Positions 39,323 to 48,543 of a DNA stretch of 64,000 nt are shown here, in pieces. The translations under genes and the position numbers were made by a program. This stretch comes from VAZQ01 sp963841705 (GTDB taxonomy: Bacteria > Pseudomonadota > Alphaproteobacteria > Rhizobiales > Xanthobacteraceae): positions 1-64,000 of the forward strand of contig CAWJDY010000026.1 in NCBI GenBank assembly GCA_963841705.1, in the 5' to 3' direction. The notes under the pieces are model-generated. The model was given only the letters and a program-made list of their open reading frames with translations. It made no database searches and was not told the DNA's origin. Each line of letters begins with the position of its first letter. The stretch's first letter is position 1.

Positions 39323-39775
39323 ATGCTGGTGCATCGCAAAGCAAATGCCTACCGGTGGGAAGGCATAGATACGCTCCCCTACAAGGAGGACGATCGCACG
39401 CTTTTCAAATCGATTACGCGCCAGGTGCTGTTTGCGGATCCGCAGCTCCACGGTGAGCTTCGTTATTTCGAGATCGAGCCCGGGGGTTACTCCACTTTGG
39501 AGCGGCATGAGCACATGCATGCCGTGCTTATCTTGCGCGGTCGCGGCCACTGCCTCGTAGGCAACCAAGTAAGAGCAGTCGAGCTGCGCGACCTCATTAC
39601 GGTGCCGCCAATGACATGGCATCAGTTCCGCGCCGGCGTGGACGAGCCGCTCGGGTTTCTCTGCATGGTCAACGCTGTGCGCGACAAACCGCAACTGCCC
39701 TCGGCCGAGGATTTGGCTCAGCTCAAGTCCGATGAAAACGTCGCAGCGTTCCTCGGTGATGATCCGGCGGGTTAA
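39323..39775 (+). CDS. Small cupin coupled to the RuBisCO-like gene
   Basis: A 150-residue single-domain cupin. Motif 1 is LERHEHMHAVLILRGRGHCL (three His) and motif 2 PPMTWHQFRAGVDEPLGFLC. It begins one base after the RuBisCO-like stop, which implies translational coupling and a shared pathway. In R. rubrum a cupin encoded near the RuBisCO-like gene is the methylthioxylulose-5-phosphate methylsulfurylase of the MTA-isoprenoid shunt. That is the leading hypothesis here, but other cupin roles (isomerase, decarboxylase) fit equally by motif alone. Confidence 0.86.
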   Translation: MLVHRKANAYRWEGIDTLPYKEDDRTLFKSITRQVLFADPQLHGELRYFEIEPGGYSTLERHEHMHAVLILRGRGHCLVGNQVRAVELRDLITVPPMTWHQFRAGVDEPLGFLCMVNAVRDKPQLPSAEDLAQLKSDENVAAFLGDDPAG

Positions 39776-39780
39776 ACTCG

Positions 39781-40290
39781 TTGACAGACATCTCCCTAGC
39801 CATTCTGCTGGAAACGGCGGACGACGCGCCAGCAATCGAGCGCCTGCACGCACGCACCTTCGGCCCGGGTCGCTTTGCCAAGTCGGCCTATCGCTTGCGG
39901 GAAAAGGTTTCCCACCGGCTCGAACTGTCGTTCACCGCGCGGGTGGGGACTCTGCTGGTCGGCTCGGTGCGACTTTCGCCAATTCGTGTCGGTAAATCCA
40001 AAGCTCTCTTGCTCGGTCCCCTCACTGTGGAGCCGCCGTTTCGCGATCGTGGGATTGGATACGCGCTGATCGAACGAGCGCTTGCAGAGGCGAGAGCCAG
40101 GGGGCATCAACTCGTCGTATTGGTGGGCGATGAGGCGTATTATGGCAAAGCAGGATTCAAGCGCATCGCAAAGGGCCGTGCCATCATGCCGGGCCCGGTG
40201 GATTCGGACCGCTTGCTCGTGTGCGAGCTTTCGGATGGGGCGTTCGACCAGGTGTCCGGGCCGATTCAACCGGACTGGGACGCGGACTAA
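39781..40290 (+). CDS. GNAT-family N-acetyltransferase
   Basis: A 169-residue acetyltransferase. LLLGPLTVEPPFRDRGIGYA holds the R/Q-x-x-G-x-G/A acetyl-CoA loop, and VLVGDEAYYGKAGFKRIA is the C-terminal signature. It resembles the YhbS-like subgroup. The start is a TTG five bases after the cupin stop. The substrate is unknown. Confidence 0.88.
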   Translation: MTDISLAILLETADDAPAIERLHARTFGPGRFAKSAYRLREKVSHRLELSFTARVGTLLVGSVRLSPIRVGKSKALLLGPLTVEPPFRDRGIGYALIERALAEARARGHQLVVLVGDEAYYGKAGFKRIAKGRAIMPGPVDSDRLLVCELSDGAFDQVSGPIQPDWDAD

Positions 40291-40665
40291 ATGCTTCGAA
40301 GCCGCGCTACGGCCCAACGAGCATCGCGCTTTGCCCGCGCGAGCCGGTTTTGTACTCAGCAGGAATCACTGCTCTTGAAGGTTTTGGGTGTCGTTCTCGT
40401 TGCTGCAAGCGTGGTCAGCGCGTGCCCGTGCCGAGCGCAGACCATCGACCTTGCCACTCTCAAGTGCAAGGAGTTCATCGACCTCTCGAAGGAGACCATC
40501 GCGACACTCACGGTCTGGCTCGACGGCTACTACACCGACGAAGAGGACGCCGCCGTGTTCGAGCCGGACAAGCTCAAGATCAAGGCCGAAAAGCTCAGTG
40601 CTTTTTGTGCGCAGAACCCAAAGATCGGCTTGATGACCGCCGCCGAAAGCGTGATGGCAAAGTAA
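40291..40665 (+). CDS. HdeA/HdeB-like periplasmic protein
   Basis: A 124-residue protein. The C-terminal 75 residues match the HdeA family: TLKCKEFIDLSKETIATLTV, WLDGYYTDEEDAA and KLSAFCAQNPKIGLM, with the two conserved Cys that form a disulfide. HdeA-type proteins chaperone periplasmic proteins at acid pH. A signal sequence (LLLKVLGVVLVAASVVSACP, then CRAQ) starts near residue 27, so translation may really begin at TTG 40375. The ATG given directly abuts the GNAT stop. Confidence 0.82.
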   Translation: MLRSRATAQRASRFARASRFCTQQESLLLKVLGVVLVAASVVSACPCRAQTIDLATLKCKEFIDLSKETIATLTVWLDGYYTDEEDAAVFEPDKLKIKAEKLSAFCAQNPKIGLMTAAESVMAK

Positions 40666-40700
40666 AAGGCTTGTGCCCTGACAGGTGTGGAAGGGGAGCG

Positions 40701-42773
40701 TCAGCGGCCTTCTCGCATCCACGTGGCGGCAAGGCTCCCGATAAGGAGCAGTAGCCCGATCAGACCGGCAAACACCGGCAAGACGCCTATGCCGCGCACC
40801 ACGCTTGCGTCACGAACACGCAAGCCCAGCCAGTCCTCGCCGCCGAAGGTGTCGCTCGATCTCACCCCGACAATCCGCGGAACGTGGACAGAACTGCCGG
40901 CACCTTCCACCCGGAGAACTTCCCCGCCTGTTGCCTTCGCCAAGGGCGCCAGCACCTGGTTGGTGGAAGTCACTTCCGTAAACTCGCGGGGATTGGGCGG
41001 GCCCACGTTTGCGAGCGCGTTAAGCGTGCCGTCGGTGGCGTGCCACAGGCCGAGCTCATTGACTTCGACGGTCGAGCGCCAGACCCCCGGCTCGGTCGGC
41101 GACAGAGCCAGCGTGCGAGTCTTTCCGGAAGGTGCCGTCAGCGTCACTTGGTCGACCGTGTCGGACATGGTCTGGCGTTGAACAGTCAGATCATGACCAC
41201 GCACGGTCATGCGCAAGGCTTCCTCCTCCAGGTCCGGCTCCTTCATCAGCCAGTGCGACAGACGGCGCAGTAGATCCACTTGCGGCCCGCCGCCCTCATA
41301 GCCCCGCGCCCATAGCCAAATGTGGTCGGACAAGAGGAGCGCGACCCTGCCCTCTCCTTCGCGCGAAAGCAGGAGAAGAGGCTTGTCGTTTGGCCCTTGC
41401 AGCACCGCCGTGCCCTTGGCGGCGCGCGTATCGACCAGGCGGAACCACCTGCTCCAATGCGGCGGATCCTCGTCGGAGCCTGCCAGCCCCCGTGTTACGG
41501 GATGGCGCTTGCCGAGATCGGTCAGCCTTGGCCAGAAGGGACTATCAGAGATGCGGCCGCTGGGTTCGGCAGGAAGAATGACGTCAAGCGGAGTACGCCA
41601 GATGCTGGTCTGGCTGGCATAATCAGGTCCGGCAGCCACCAGGACGGCGCCGCCCTGACGGACATAGCGGGCAATATTGTCGAAATAGATGACCGGCAAC
41701 ACGCCTTGCCGCGCGTAACGATCGAAGATAATGAGCTGAAAATCGTTGATCTTCTGTTGAAATAGTTCGCGCGTCGGAAACGCGATCAGCGAGAGCTCGT
41801 TGATCGGCGTACCATCCTGCTTCTCCGGCGGGCGCAGGATCGTGAAATGAACAAGGTCGACGCTGGCGTCCGACTTCAGCAGATTGCGCCAGGTTCGTTC
41901 GCCGGCATGCGGCTCGCCTGACACGAGCAGCACTCGCAGCTTGTCGCGCACGCCATCAATGGAGACCACTGCCCGGTTGTTGATCGCGGTGAGCTCGTTC
42001 TCGAGCGGAGCGGCTTCGATCTCGACAATATTCGGGCCTGCGTGCGGAACTTGCACGTTAAGGCTCACATCGGTCCCCACGCGCACATTGCGGGTGTCGA
42101 TTGTCTCGCCGTCCCGCCGCACTGTCACTCGAGCGGTGCCGCCCCCGCCGCCCTGGTCCTCGACGCGAAATGAGATGGTCTGGGTCTGGCCGACGATTCC
42201 GAATCGAGGGGCGGCAGTGAGCACAACGCGCCGGTCACGCTCGTCGCTGTGTCCGGTAATCAGGGCATGGACGGGCGCGGCAAATCCAAGCGCGGTGACA
42301 TCAGGCGGCACATCGTGCACGCGCCCGTCGGTGATGAAAATCACCCCTGCAACGCGGTCCTGCGGAACATCGGCGAGCGCTGCTGACATCGCCGCAAACA
42401 ACCGCGTGCCGTCCGTCTCGCCGTCGGCCTGGCCGGCTTCGACAAACCTGGCTTCCACGCCCGGCACGCGGGCAAGCCTTTCGGCAAGTATCGCCCGCAC
42501 CTCTTCGGTCTGCCTCGTTCGATCGCCAAATTCCTGGCTCGGGCTCTTGTCCACGACCACGGCGGCGACGGAAGTGAGCGGCTCCCGGTCCTCGCGCGTA
42601 ATCGACGGGTTTGCCAGTGCGAGCACGAAGAGAGCAAGCGCGACCGCGCGTGCCAAGGCGCCGCGGCTGCGCCCGAAAACAAGCAACAGTGCGATTGCGA
42701 ACGCAACCGCGGCCGCCGTCCAGACCATGTAGGCAGGAACGAGCGGAGAGAATGAAACGCCGAAATTCGTCAT
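40701..42773 (-). CDS. Membrane-anchored GATase1-like protein of a MoxR operon
   Basis: A 690-residue protein. Two N-terminal membrane spans (PAYMVWTAAAVAFAIALLLV and AVALALFVLALANP) lead into a VWA-like region (AAVVVDKSPSQEF, VAGVIFITDGRVHD). A long extracytoplasmic segment with a glutamine-amidotransferase-like fold follows (LIIFDRYARQGVLPVIYFDN). A C-terminal span (VLPVFAGLIGLLLLIGSLAA) ends the chain. It is the last gene of MoxR-DUF58-BatA/DUF4159, separated from the previous stop by one base. Its probable role is in a MoxR-assisted envelope complex; no substrate is known. Confidence 0.82.
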   Translation of the reverse strand: MTNFGVSFSPLVPAYMVWTAAAVAFAIALLLVFGRSRGALARAVALALFVLALANPSITREDREPLTSVAAVVVDKSPSQEFGDRTRQTEEVRAILAERLARVPGVEARFVEAGQADGETDGTRLFAAMSAALADVPQDRVAGVIFITDGRVHDVPPDVTALGFAAPVHALITGHSDERDRRVVLTAAPRFGIVGQTQTISFRVEDQGGGGGTARVTVRRDGETIDTRNVRVGTDVSLNVQVPHAGPNIVEIEAAPLENELTAINNRAVVSIDGVRDKLRVLLVSGEPHAGERTWRNLLKSDASVDLVHFTILRPPEKQDGTPINELSLIAFPTRELFQQKINDFQLIIFDRYARQGVLPVIYFDNIARYVRQGGAVLVAAGPDYASQTSIWRTPLDVILPAEPSGRISDSPFWPRLTDLGKRHPVTRGLAGSDEDPPHWSRWFRLVDTRAAKGTAVLQGPNDKPLLLLSREGEGRVALLLSDHIWLWARGYEGGGPQVDLLRRLSHWLMKEPDLEEEALRMTVRGHDLTVQRQTMSDTVDQVTLTAPSGKTRTLALSPTEPGVWRSTVEVNELGLWHATDGTLNALANVGPPNPREFTEVTSTNQVLAPLAKATGGEVLRVEGAGSSVHVPRIVGVRSSDTFGGEDWLGLRVRDASVVRGIGVLPVFAGLIGLLLLIGSLAATWMREGR

Positions 42774-42774
42774 G

Positions 42775-45582
42775 TTACTGCCCGAGGCGCTCAAGCAGTG
42801 CGGGAACGTGGACCTGATCGGCCTTATAGTTGCCGGTGAGCGTGTACATCACGATGTTGACGCCCGCACGAAAGGCCAGCTCGCGTTGCCGCGGCTCGGC
42901 AGAGACCAGTGGCAGCATCGCCTGTCCGTCCTGACGAACCGCCCAGGCACCGGCGAGATCGTTGGAGGTGATGAGAATTGAGGACACCCCGTCGCCGGCA
43001 CGCGCGGGTCGGCTCGCCTGTTCATCGTCGCTGGCCGCGGGCAGAGCCTCCACCCAGAGTTGACCGGAATTGAACCGCCCCGGGAATTCCCTGAGCAGGT
43101 AAAAGGTCTTCGTCAGCACGTGTTCGCGCGGGACCGGCTCAAGCTCGGGAATATCGAGAGACGACAGGATTGCCCGCAGGGCTTCCATTCCGGGACCCTG
43201 AGTGGCGCCGCCGGGGGTAACGGGCGCTTCGATTGCATCGCGGGTATCGAACAGGACCGTGCCGCCTTGCTTCATGTACGCGTCAATGTGCTCGAGAGCT
43301 TCCCGAGTTGGCTTCGGCGCGCTGGGAACGATCGGCCAGTAGATCAAGGGATAGAATGCGAGCTCGTCCCGTCCGGGGTCGAGACCGATAGGCTCGCCCG
43401 CTTCCAGCGCCGTTCGTTGCGCCAGGAACAATGTAAGCCCCTGCAACCCTGCTTTGCTGATTCGATCTGTTTCCTCATCCCCGGTGACCACGTAGGCAAG
43501 TCGTGTCTCCAGCGTCGACTTCAGGGCTTGCTCGTCGCTGGTTTGCGCGAATGCTTGCGGCGGCGCAACTAGGCCCACGGCCATGATCGCCAGAACGAGG
43601 GTGGCCGCGGCCGGAGCGCGCCGACGGCCGACTTGCCGCATTCCTCCCGCCAGCAGGAAAACGATCACTGCGTCGAGCGTCGCGAGCGCGAGTGCCGCCA
43701 GCAGGATCGGGCCGCGCAGATCCTGCGGCTCGCTGACGCGATAGCTCTCGCGCCGGGCATTGAGGGCGGAACTATCGAGCGGGTTCAGCCGATCGGCCGC
43801 GCTGAGGACGTTCACTGCGAGTAGTCCCTCGGGGGGGCCGTAGAAGCCGGGAGGATGATCAACGGTGGCGCGCGCCGAAAAACCGCTAGGCACTGATCGC
43901 GCGCTCGCAGGGGGTGCCCCGAAAACCCCGAAACCGTCGAGAATGCGGGTGGGCGGCAAGACCTCCCGCGTGCCGCGAGTGCCTGCCGCATCACCCGACG
44001 GGGCCGACGAGGCAAAGGAGACGACTCGCTTGAGCATCTCGACGAATGTGCCGGATAGCGGCAGGTCTGACCAGCGCGTGTCGGCCGTGACGTGGAAAAG
44101 AACGATCAAGCCCTTGCCGCGCCGTTGTGCCGTCACCAGCGGAGTGCCGTCGGCGAGGGTTGCCCAGGTCCTGTCGGTCAGCGTCGAATCGGGTTCGGCA
44201 AGGACTTGGCGGGTGACGGAAACGTCGGTCGGTACGACCATGCCGAAGAATGGGCTCTCGCGAGGAAAAGTAGCGAGCGGTTGCGGCTGCTCCCAAGACA
44301 AGCTGCCGCCCAGAATACGTCCGCCGCGACGCAGCTTCACTGGGACGAGGTCATCGTCGCCGGCCGCAAGCCGCGGTCCGGCAAAACGCACAAGGACCCC
44401 GCCATCGTCGACCCAGTGCGCGAGTTGATCGCGCGCCTCGGTGACATTTCCGACATCGGCCAGGATCAGCATGGACAAGTGCTGGTCGATGAACTCGCTC
44501 ACCGCCTGCGCCGGCGAGCCGCGATCTGCCAGTCGCACGTCGGCGAACGGGCCCAGCGCGCGGGAAAGATAAAACGTGGAGGCAAGCAGCGGCTGCGCGG
44601 TATCGGCGCTCGAGCCGCTGACCACCCCGACCGAGCGCCGCCGCCAGCGCTTGTCCAGAAGCGTGACGGCGCCTGCGGAATGCTCCCCGACGATTTCAAG
44701 CCGGGCGATGTCATTGCGGATCTCGACCGGAAGCGTGAACTCGGCCGCAGTCTCGCGCTCACCTTCCTTGAAGGCGAAGGTCGCGTCGCCGAGCGGCAGG
44801 CCCTTGAGATCAAGGGCCCGCACGACGCCCAATTCCGCGCCGGCACTGTCAACCCGCAACACCTGGGTGGTGAGCCCGCCCGCAGCATTGTCCGCAGCTG
44901 TGAGCGCTCGCGCGCCAGGAAGCCCGCCTTCCACCACCGTAATGGCCCGCGGCCCTACGAGCCGCGCCAAGGCTGCTGCGAACTCCTTTCCGCCCCCGAG
45001 ATCAACCCCGTCCCCGAGCCAGACCAGCTCGACCTGCGGTGCAGCGCCGAGGAAGCGCTCGAGAGCCGGTAGAAGATCCGCACGTTGCACGGCGTACGGC
45101 TTGGGCTTGATCTGTTTGAGCCGCACGCGTGCCGCCGCTGGAGTTTCGAATGAAATGTCCCGCGTCGGCTCGGACATGGGGATAAGCGCGATCGCGCGGT
45201 GATCGGTTTCGGCACGCGCAATCAGGTCCTCCATGGCGCGCACGCGCAGCTCCCAAGTCCCCGCCGCGGGAAAACCATCGTCGATGAGGAGAGCAAGCGG
45301 GGCCTGCGCAGTCGAAGTCGCAACTGGTGGGTTCCATAGAGGACCCGCCGCTACGATAATGACCAGTGCGGCAAGAAGCAGCCGCAGAGCGGTCAGCCAC
45401 CACGGCGTGCGACGCGGCGTTTCCTGTTTTGGGGTGATCTCGAACAGCAGCTGAGTAGGAGGAAAGGCGATCCGCCGCGGCTGCGGTGGGATGAGACGCA
45501 ACAACCACCAGAGAACCGGCAGCCCAAGCAGAGCAAGCAGCACCAACGGCTCAGCAAACCCAAGCGAGATCCAGGGTATCAT
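42775..45582 (-). CDS. BatA-N-terminal / DUF4159 membrane protein
   Basis: A 935-residue protein. The first 85 residues are the aerotolerance-regulator (BatA) N-terminus: PLVLLALLGLPVLWWLLRLI, then TPWWLTALRLLLAALVII. A VWA-like domain follows, ending at two spans near 635-690 (ILLAALALATLDAVIVFLLA, TLVLAIMAVGLVAPPQAFAQ). The C-terminal third (about 700-935) is a DUF4159 domain, LAYVVTGDEETDRISKAGLQ. It belongs to the MoxR operon and overlaps the DUF58 gene by four bases. The family is uncharacterised; partners suggest envelope stress or protein-complex assembly. Confidence 0.86.
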   Translation of the reverse strand: MIPWISLGFAEPLVLLALLGLPVLWWLLRLIPPQPRRIAFPPTQLLFEITPKQETPRRTPWWLTALRLLLAALVIIVAAGPLWNPPVATSTAQAPLALLIDDGFPAAGTWELRVRAMEDLIARAETDHRAIALIPMSEPTRDISFETPAAARVRLKQIKPKPYAVQRADLLPALERFLGAAPQVELVWLGDGVDLGGGKEFAAALARLVGPRAITVVEGGLPGARALTAADNAAGGLTTQVLRVDSAGAELGVVRALDLKGLPLGDATFAFKEGERETAAEFTLPVEIRNDIARLEIVGEHSAGAVTLLDKRWRRRSVGVVSGSSADTAQPLLASTFYLSRALGPFADVRLADRGSPAQAVSEFIDQHLSMLILADVGNVTEARDQLAHWVDDGGVLVRFAGPRLAAGDDDLVPVKLRRGGRILGGSLSWEQPQPLATFPRESPFFGMVVPTDVSVTRQVLAEPDSTLTDRTWATLADGTPLVTAQRRGKGLIVLFHVTADTRWSDLPLSGTFVEMLKRVVSFASSAPSGDAAGTRGTREVLPPTRILDGFGVFGAPPASARSVPSGFSARATVDHPPGFYGPPEGLLAVNVLSAADRLNPLDSSALNARRESYRVSEPQDLRGPILLAALALATLDAVIVFLLAGGMRQVGRRRAPAAATLVLAIMAVGLVAPPQAFAQTSDEQALKSTLETRLAYVVTGDEETDRISKAGLQGLTLFLAQRTALEAGEPIGLDPGRDELAFYPLIYWPIVPSAPKPTREALEHIDAYMKQGGTVLFDTRDAIEAPVTPGGATQGPGMEALRAILSSLDIPELEPVPREHVLTKTFYLLREFPGRFNSGQLWVEALPAASDDEQASRPARAGDGVSSILITSNDLAGAWAVRQDGQAMLPLVSAEPRQRELAFRAGVNIVMYTLTGNYKADQVHVPALLERLGQ

Positions 45583-46538
45583 GCCGGTGTCGCCACAGGT
45601 CTCGCGAAGCCGCGGGCAGCGCCCGCAATTGCACCCGCGGGAGGGGCGCCCAAGCGCGCATGCAGCGCAAGGAGAAGGTCAGTCGCAGGGCGGTCAGTGC
45701 GGTGGATCGTGAAGCTCCAGCCTAGGCGGGCCGTCTGTTCCCGGATCGCGTCGCGATGGCGGGCGACAAGCCCCTCGTATTCCCGTTTCCAGGTCTCCGC
45801 GCGCCCAGCGGTGATGGAGCCTGCCCCTTCGGGCTCGATGAATTCTACCCGGCCCGAATAAGGGAATGTCTCTTCGGCAGGATCAACGATCTGGACGGTA
45901 TGTCCATGCGCGCCATTGCTCGAAAGCCGGGAGATGGCGGCTCGCACTTCCGCAATCGGGCTCCAGAAGTCCGACAGCACCACTATTTCCGAGAGTGCGG
46001 ATGGTGCAAAGGACGACGGCAGACCGGGTCGTTCGCTCCGGTCGTGAATGATTGCGTTAGCGAGCTTGTCCAGGACGTTCCGGCTGCCAGTGGGTCGCAT
46101 GAGATCCGGCACACCGACGCGCTCGCCGGCCAGCACCAGAATTTCCGCAAGAGCAAAGGCGACAACCAGCGTGCGGTCGAGCTTGGACTCGTGCGCGAGC
46201 GGCGAGGAGAACAGCATGGAAGGCGAACGGTCCGGCCAAAGCCACACCGTATGCGCTGCCTCCCACTCGCGTTCGCGCACATAAAGATGCTCGTCACGCG
46301 CAGAGCGGCGCCAATCGACGCGACGCGCCGGCTCGCCGGAGAAGAATTGGCGGTACTGCCAGAAATTCTCGCCGGGCCCCGCTCGCCTGCGCCCGTGCAG
46401 CCCATGGATTACCGTTGCAGAAATGCGGCGGGCTTCGAGGATGAGCCGCGGCAGTTCTTCCGCAAGCACGCGCGCGACACCGCTCGCCCGCTGCGTGGAC
46501 CTGATCTCCTGCCTTTGCTCGCTTCGAGCCGAGGCCAT
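45579..46538 (-). CDS. DUF58 domain protein
   Basis: A 319-residue DUF58 (VWA-like) protein. The signature is GPGENFWQYRQFFSGEPARR, then VDWRRSARDEHLYVREREWE and WPDRSPSM with the MIDAS-like DxSxS. DUF58 genes almost always follow moxR. ATG 46538 is chosen as it comes five bases after the moxR stop; an in-frame ATG at 46571 lies inside moxR. Confidence 0.92.
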   Translation of the reverse strand: MASARSEQRQEIRSTQRASGVARVLAEELPRLILEARRISATVIHGLHGRRRAGPGENFWQYRQFFSGEPARRVDWRRSARDEHLYVREREWEAAHTVWLWPDRSPSMLFSSPLAHESKLDRTLVVAFALAEILVLAGERVGVPDLMRPTGSRNVLDKLANAIIHDRSERPGLPSSFAPSALSEIVVLSDFWSPIAEVRAAISRLSSNGAHGHTVQIVDPAEETFPYSGRVEFIEPEGAGSITAGRAETWKREYEGLVARHRDAIREQTARLGWSFTIHRTDRPATDLLLALHARLGAPPAGAIAGAARGFARPVATPA

Positions 46539-46542
46539 CGTA

Positions 46543-47550
46543 TTATCCGAGACGCGCCTTGAGCTTGCCAATCACAGCTTCGATGCTCTCGCCATCGGCA
46601 CGGGCAGCGAAGGTCAGCGCCATGCGGTGCTTGAGGATGGGCTCAGCCATGTCGGCGACATCATCGATGGAAGGCGAAAGTCGTCCATCGATAAGTGCGC
46701 GCGCACGCGCGGCAAGCATCAAGGCTTGGCTCGCCCGCGGGCTGGGTCCCCAGGAGATCAGTTTGCCGATATCGCCGGTCTCAGGTCCCGGCCGGGCCGA
46801 ACGCACCAGGGTGAGGATTGCTTCCACCACCGATTCGCCGACAGGCAACCGTCGCACCAAGCGCTGCGCAGCGATGAGCTCGTCGGCGCTCATCGTCGGC
46901 TTGGCCTTGCTTTCCTCCGTGCCGGTTGTGTCGAATATGATTTTGCGTTCCGAATCTCGATTAGGATAATCAACGTCGATTTGCATCAAAAAACGGTCGA
47001 GCTGCGCTTCAGGCAGAGGGTATGTGCCCTCCTGCTCGATCGGATTCTGGGTGGCAAGCACGTGGAAGGGTCGCGGCACGTCGTGACGATTGCCGGCCAC
47101 CGTGACGTGCAGCTCCTGCATGGCCTGCAACAGGGCCGACTGCGTCCGCGGGCTTGCGCGATTGATCTCATCGGCCATCAGCAGCTGAGCGAAGATGGGT
47201 CCGGCGATGAAGCGGAAGCTGCGGCGGCCGCCGGGGCTCTCTTCGAGCACCTCGCTGCCCAGGATGTCTGATGGCATCAGATCAGGGGTGAACTGGATAC
47301 GACGCGCCTCAAGACCGAGGACAACACCCATGGTGTCAACAAGCTTGGTCTTGGCGAGGCCGGGAAGCCCGACCAGCAAGGCATGCCCTCCGCAGAGCAC
47401 GGTAATCAATGCCTGCTCCACCACCCGCTCCTGGCCAAAGATGACGGCGCCGATGGCGGCCTTGGCGGTTGCCACCTGTGCCGCTATCGCCTCGGCTTGG
47501 CGCACGATGACATCTTCGAGCTTTTCAAGGCTCTCGGCGGACGCTGCCAT
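46543..47550 (-). CDS. moxR: MoxR-family AAA+ ATPase
   Basis: A 335-residue AAA+ ATPase. Walker A is GLPGLAKTK, Walker B LLMADEINRASPRTQSALLQ, sensor 1 VLATQNPIEQEGTYPLPEAQ and LDRF. MoxR proteins act as chaperones that activate VWA-containing partners, here the three genes downstream. ATG 47550 has CGGGAGCG eight bases upstream; ATG 47577 is an in-frame alternative without a good ribosome site. Confidence 0.94.
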   Translation of the reverse strand: MAASAESLEKLEDVIVRQAEAIAAQVATAKAAIGAVIFGQERVVEQALITVLCGGHALLVGLPGLAKTKLVDTMGVVLGLEARRIQFTPDLMPSDILGSEVLEESPGGRRSFRFIAGPIFAQLLMADEINRASPRTQSALLQAMQELHVTVAGNRHDVPRPFHVLATQNPIEQEGTYPLPEAQLDRFLMQIDVDYPNRDSERKIIFDTTGTEESKAKPTMSADELIAAQRLVRRLPVGESVVEAILTLVRSARPGPETGDIGKLISWGPSPRASQALMLAARARALIDGRLSPSIDDVADMAEPILKHRMALTFAARADGESIEAVIGKLKARLG

Positions 47551-47949
47551 CACATTCGCTCCCGTGGATTCCTTCATTGATCTAGCCCGCAGTCCGGTGG
47601 TGTGTCGCCCATCCAATCCCGCAATCTGCAAAACTCAGGCCAAGCTTCATGCATTTTCGCAATCGGCTCTCGCCCAAGTTCCCAAAGTGGGTGGAGATTA
47701 CGCGATTTTCCATGGGTGCGACCCCGTGCCCGCGCAGGTCTGCTACACCGCTGCGGCAGGCGGGGCGCAACTAAGCCCTTGTCGATTGAAAACTTGCTTT
47801 TCCGATCGATCCGGGCTTTTTCCGCAATGGAGAAAGCTTGCAGCTGGTCACGATCCGACGAACATCCGACCACGCGGACAGGTTCCGATCAAACCGTGGC
47901 GAAGGCAGGGCAGATCTGCCGGGGTCCCCAATCACATGATTCGCCCTTT
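47551..47949. other. moxR / DUF1285 divergent intergenic region
   Basis: No gene or repeat is recognised in these 399 bases. It must carry promoters for both directions. Short AT-rich patches at 47630-47660 (AAACTCAGG, CATGCATTTTCGC) and 47783-47830 (GAAAACTTGCTTTTCC) are the only compositional features. Confidence 0.4.
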
Positions 47950-48543
47950 ATGACGCCCACCCAGCCGATGTCTGGTCTGGATGCGATTGCGGGTCAGGTG
48001 CGCGACATCGGGAGCAAAGGCTTGCCACCCGTTCACCTCTGGGATCCGCCGTTCTGCGGCGATATCGACATGCGCATCGCTGCAGATGGGACTTGGTTCT
48101 ATCTCAATACCCCGATTGGGCGCGCGCCCCTTGTCAAACTGTTTGCATCCGTACTGAAACGCGAAGGGGACAAGTATTTCCTTGTCACCCCCGTTGAGAA
48201 ATGCGGGATCGTCGTTGAGGACGTGCCATTTACGGCCGTGGAGCTCAGGGACGAGCTGGGAGAGACCGGTCAGATTCTGCACTTTCGCACCAATGTGGAT
48301 GATTGGGTGACTTGTAATGAGGACCACGCATTGCGCTTTGAGCGGCAAGCTGAGACTGGCGGACTCAAGCCCTATGTCCACGTAAGGCGCAATCTCTGGG
48401 CACTCCTTACCCGTTCCCTGTTTTATGACCTAGTGGAGCTTGGCGAGCGACGCGACGTTCAGGGTGAGCGCATGTTCGGCGTCGCATCCGCCGGATGCTT
48501 TTTCGCGATGGCCCCGGCCCGCTGCATGGAGGACCTTGCCTGA
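47950..48543 (+). CDS. DUF1285 domain protein
   Basis: A 197-residue DUF1285 protein. PPVHLWDPPFCGDIDMRIAA, then GTWFYLNTPIGRAPLVKLFA and VTPVEKCGIVVEDVPF are typical. The function is unknown. The next gene, a Nudix CoA pyrophosphatase, starts on the last base of its stop codon (TGATG), so the two are coupled, an arrangement conserved in Rhizobiales. Confidence 0.89.
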   Translation: MTPTQPMSGLDAIAGQVRDIGSKGLPPVHLWDPPFCGDIDMRIAADGTWFYLNTPIGRAPLVKLFASVLKREGDKYFLVTPVEKCGIVVEDVPFTAVELRDELGETGQILHFRTNVDDWVTCNEDHALRFERQAETGGLKPYVHVRRNLWALLTRSLFYDLVELGERRDVQGERMFGVASAGCFFAMAPARCMEDLA

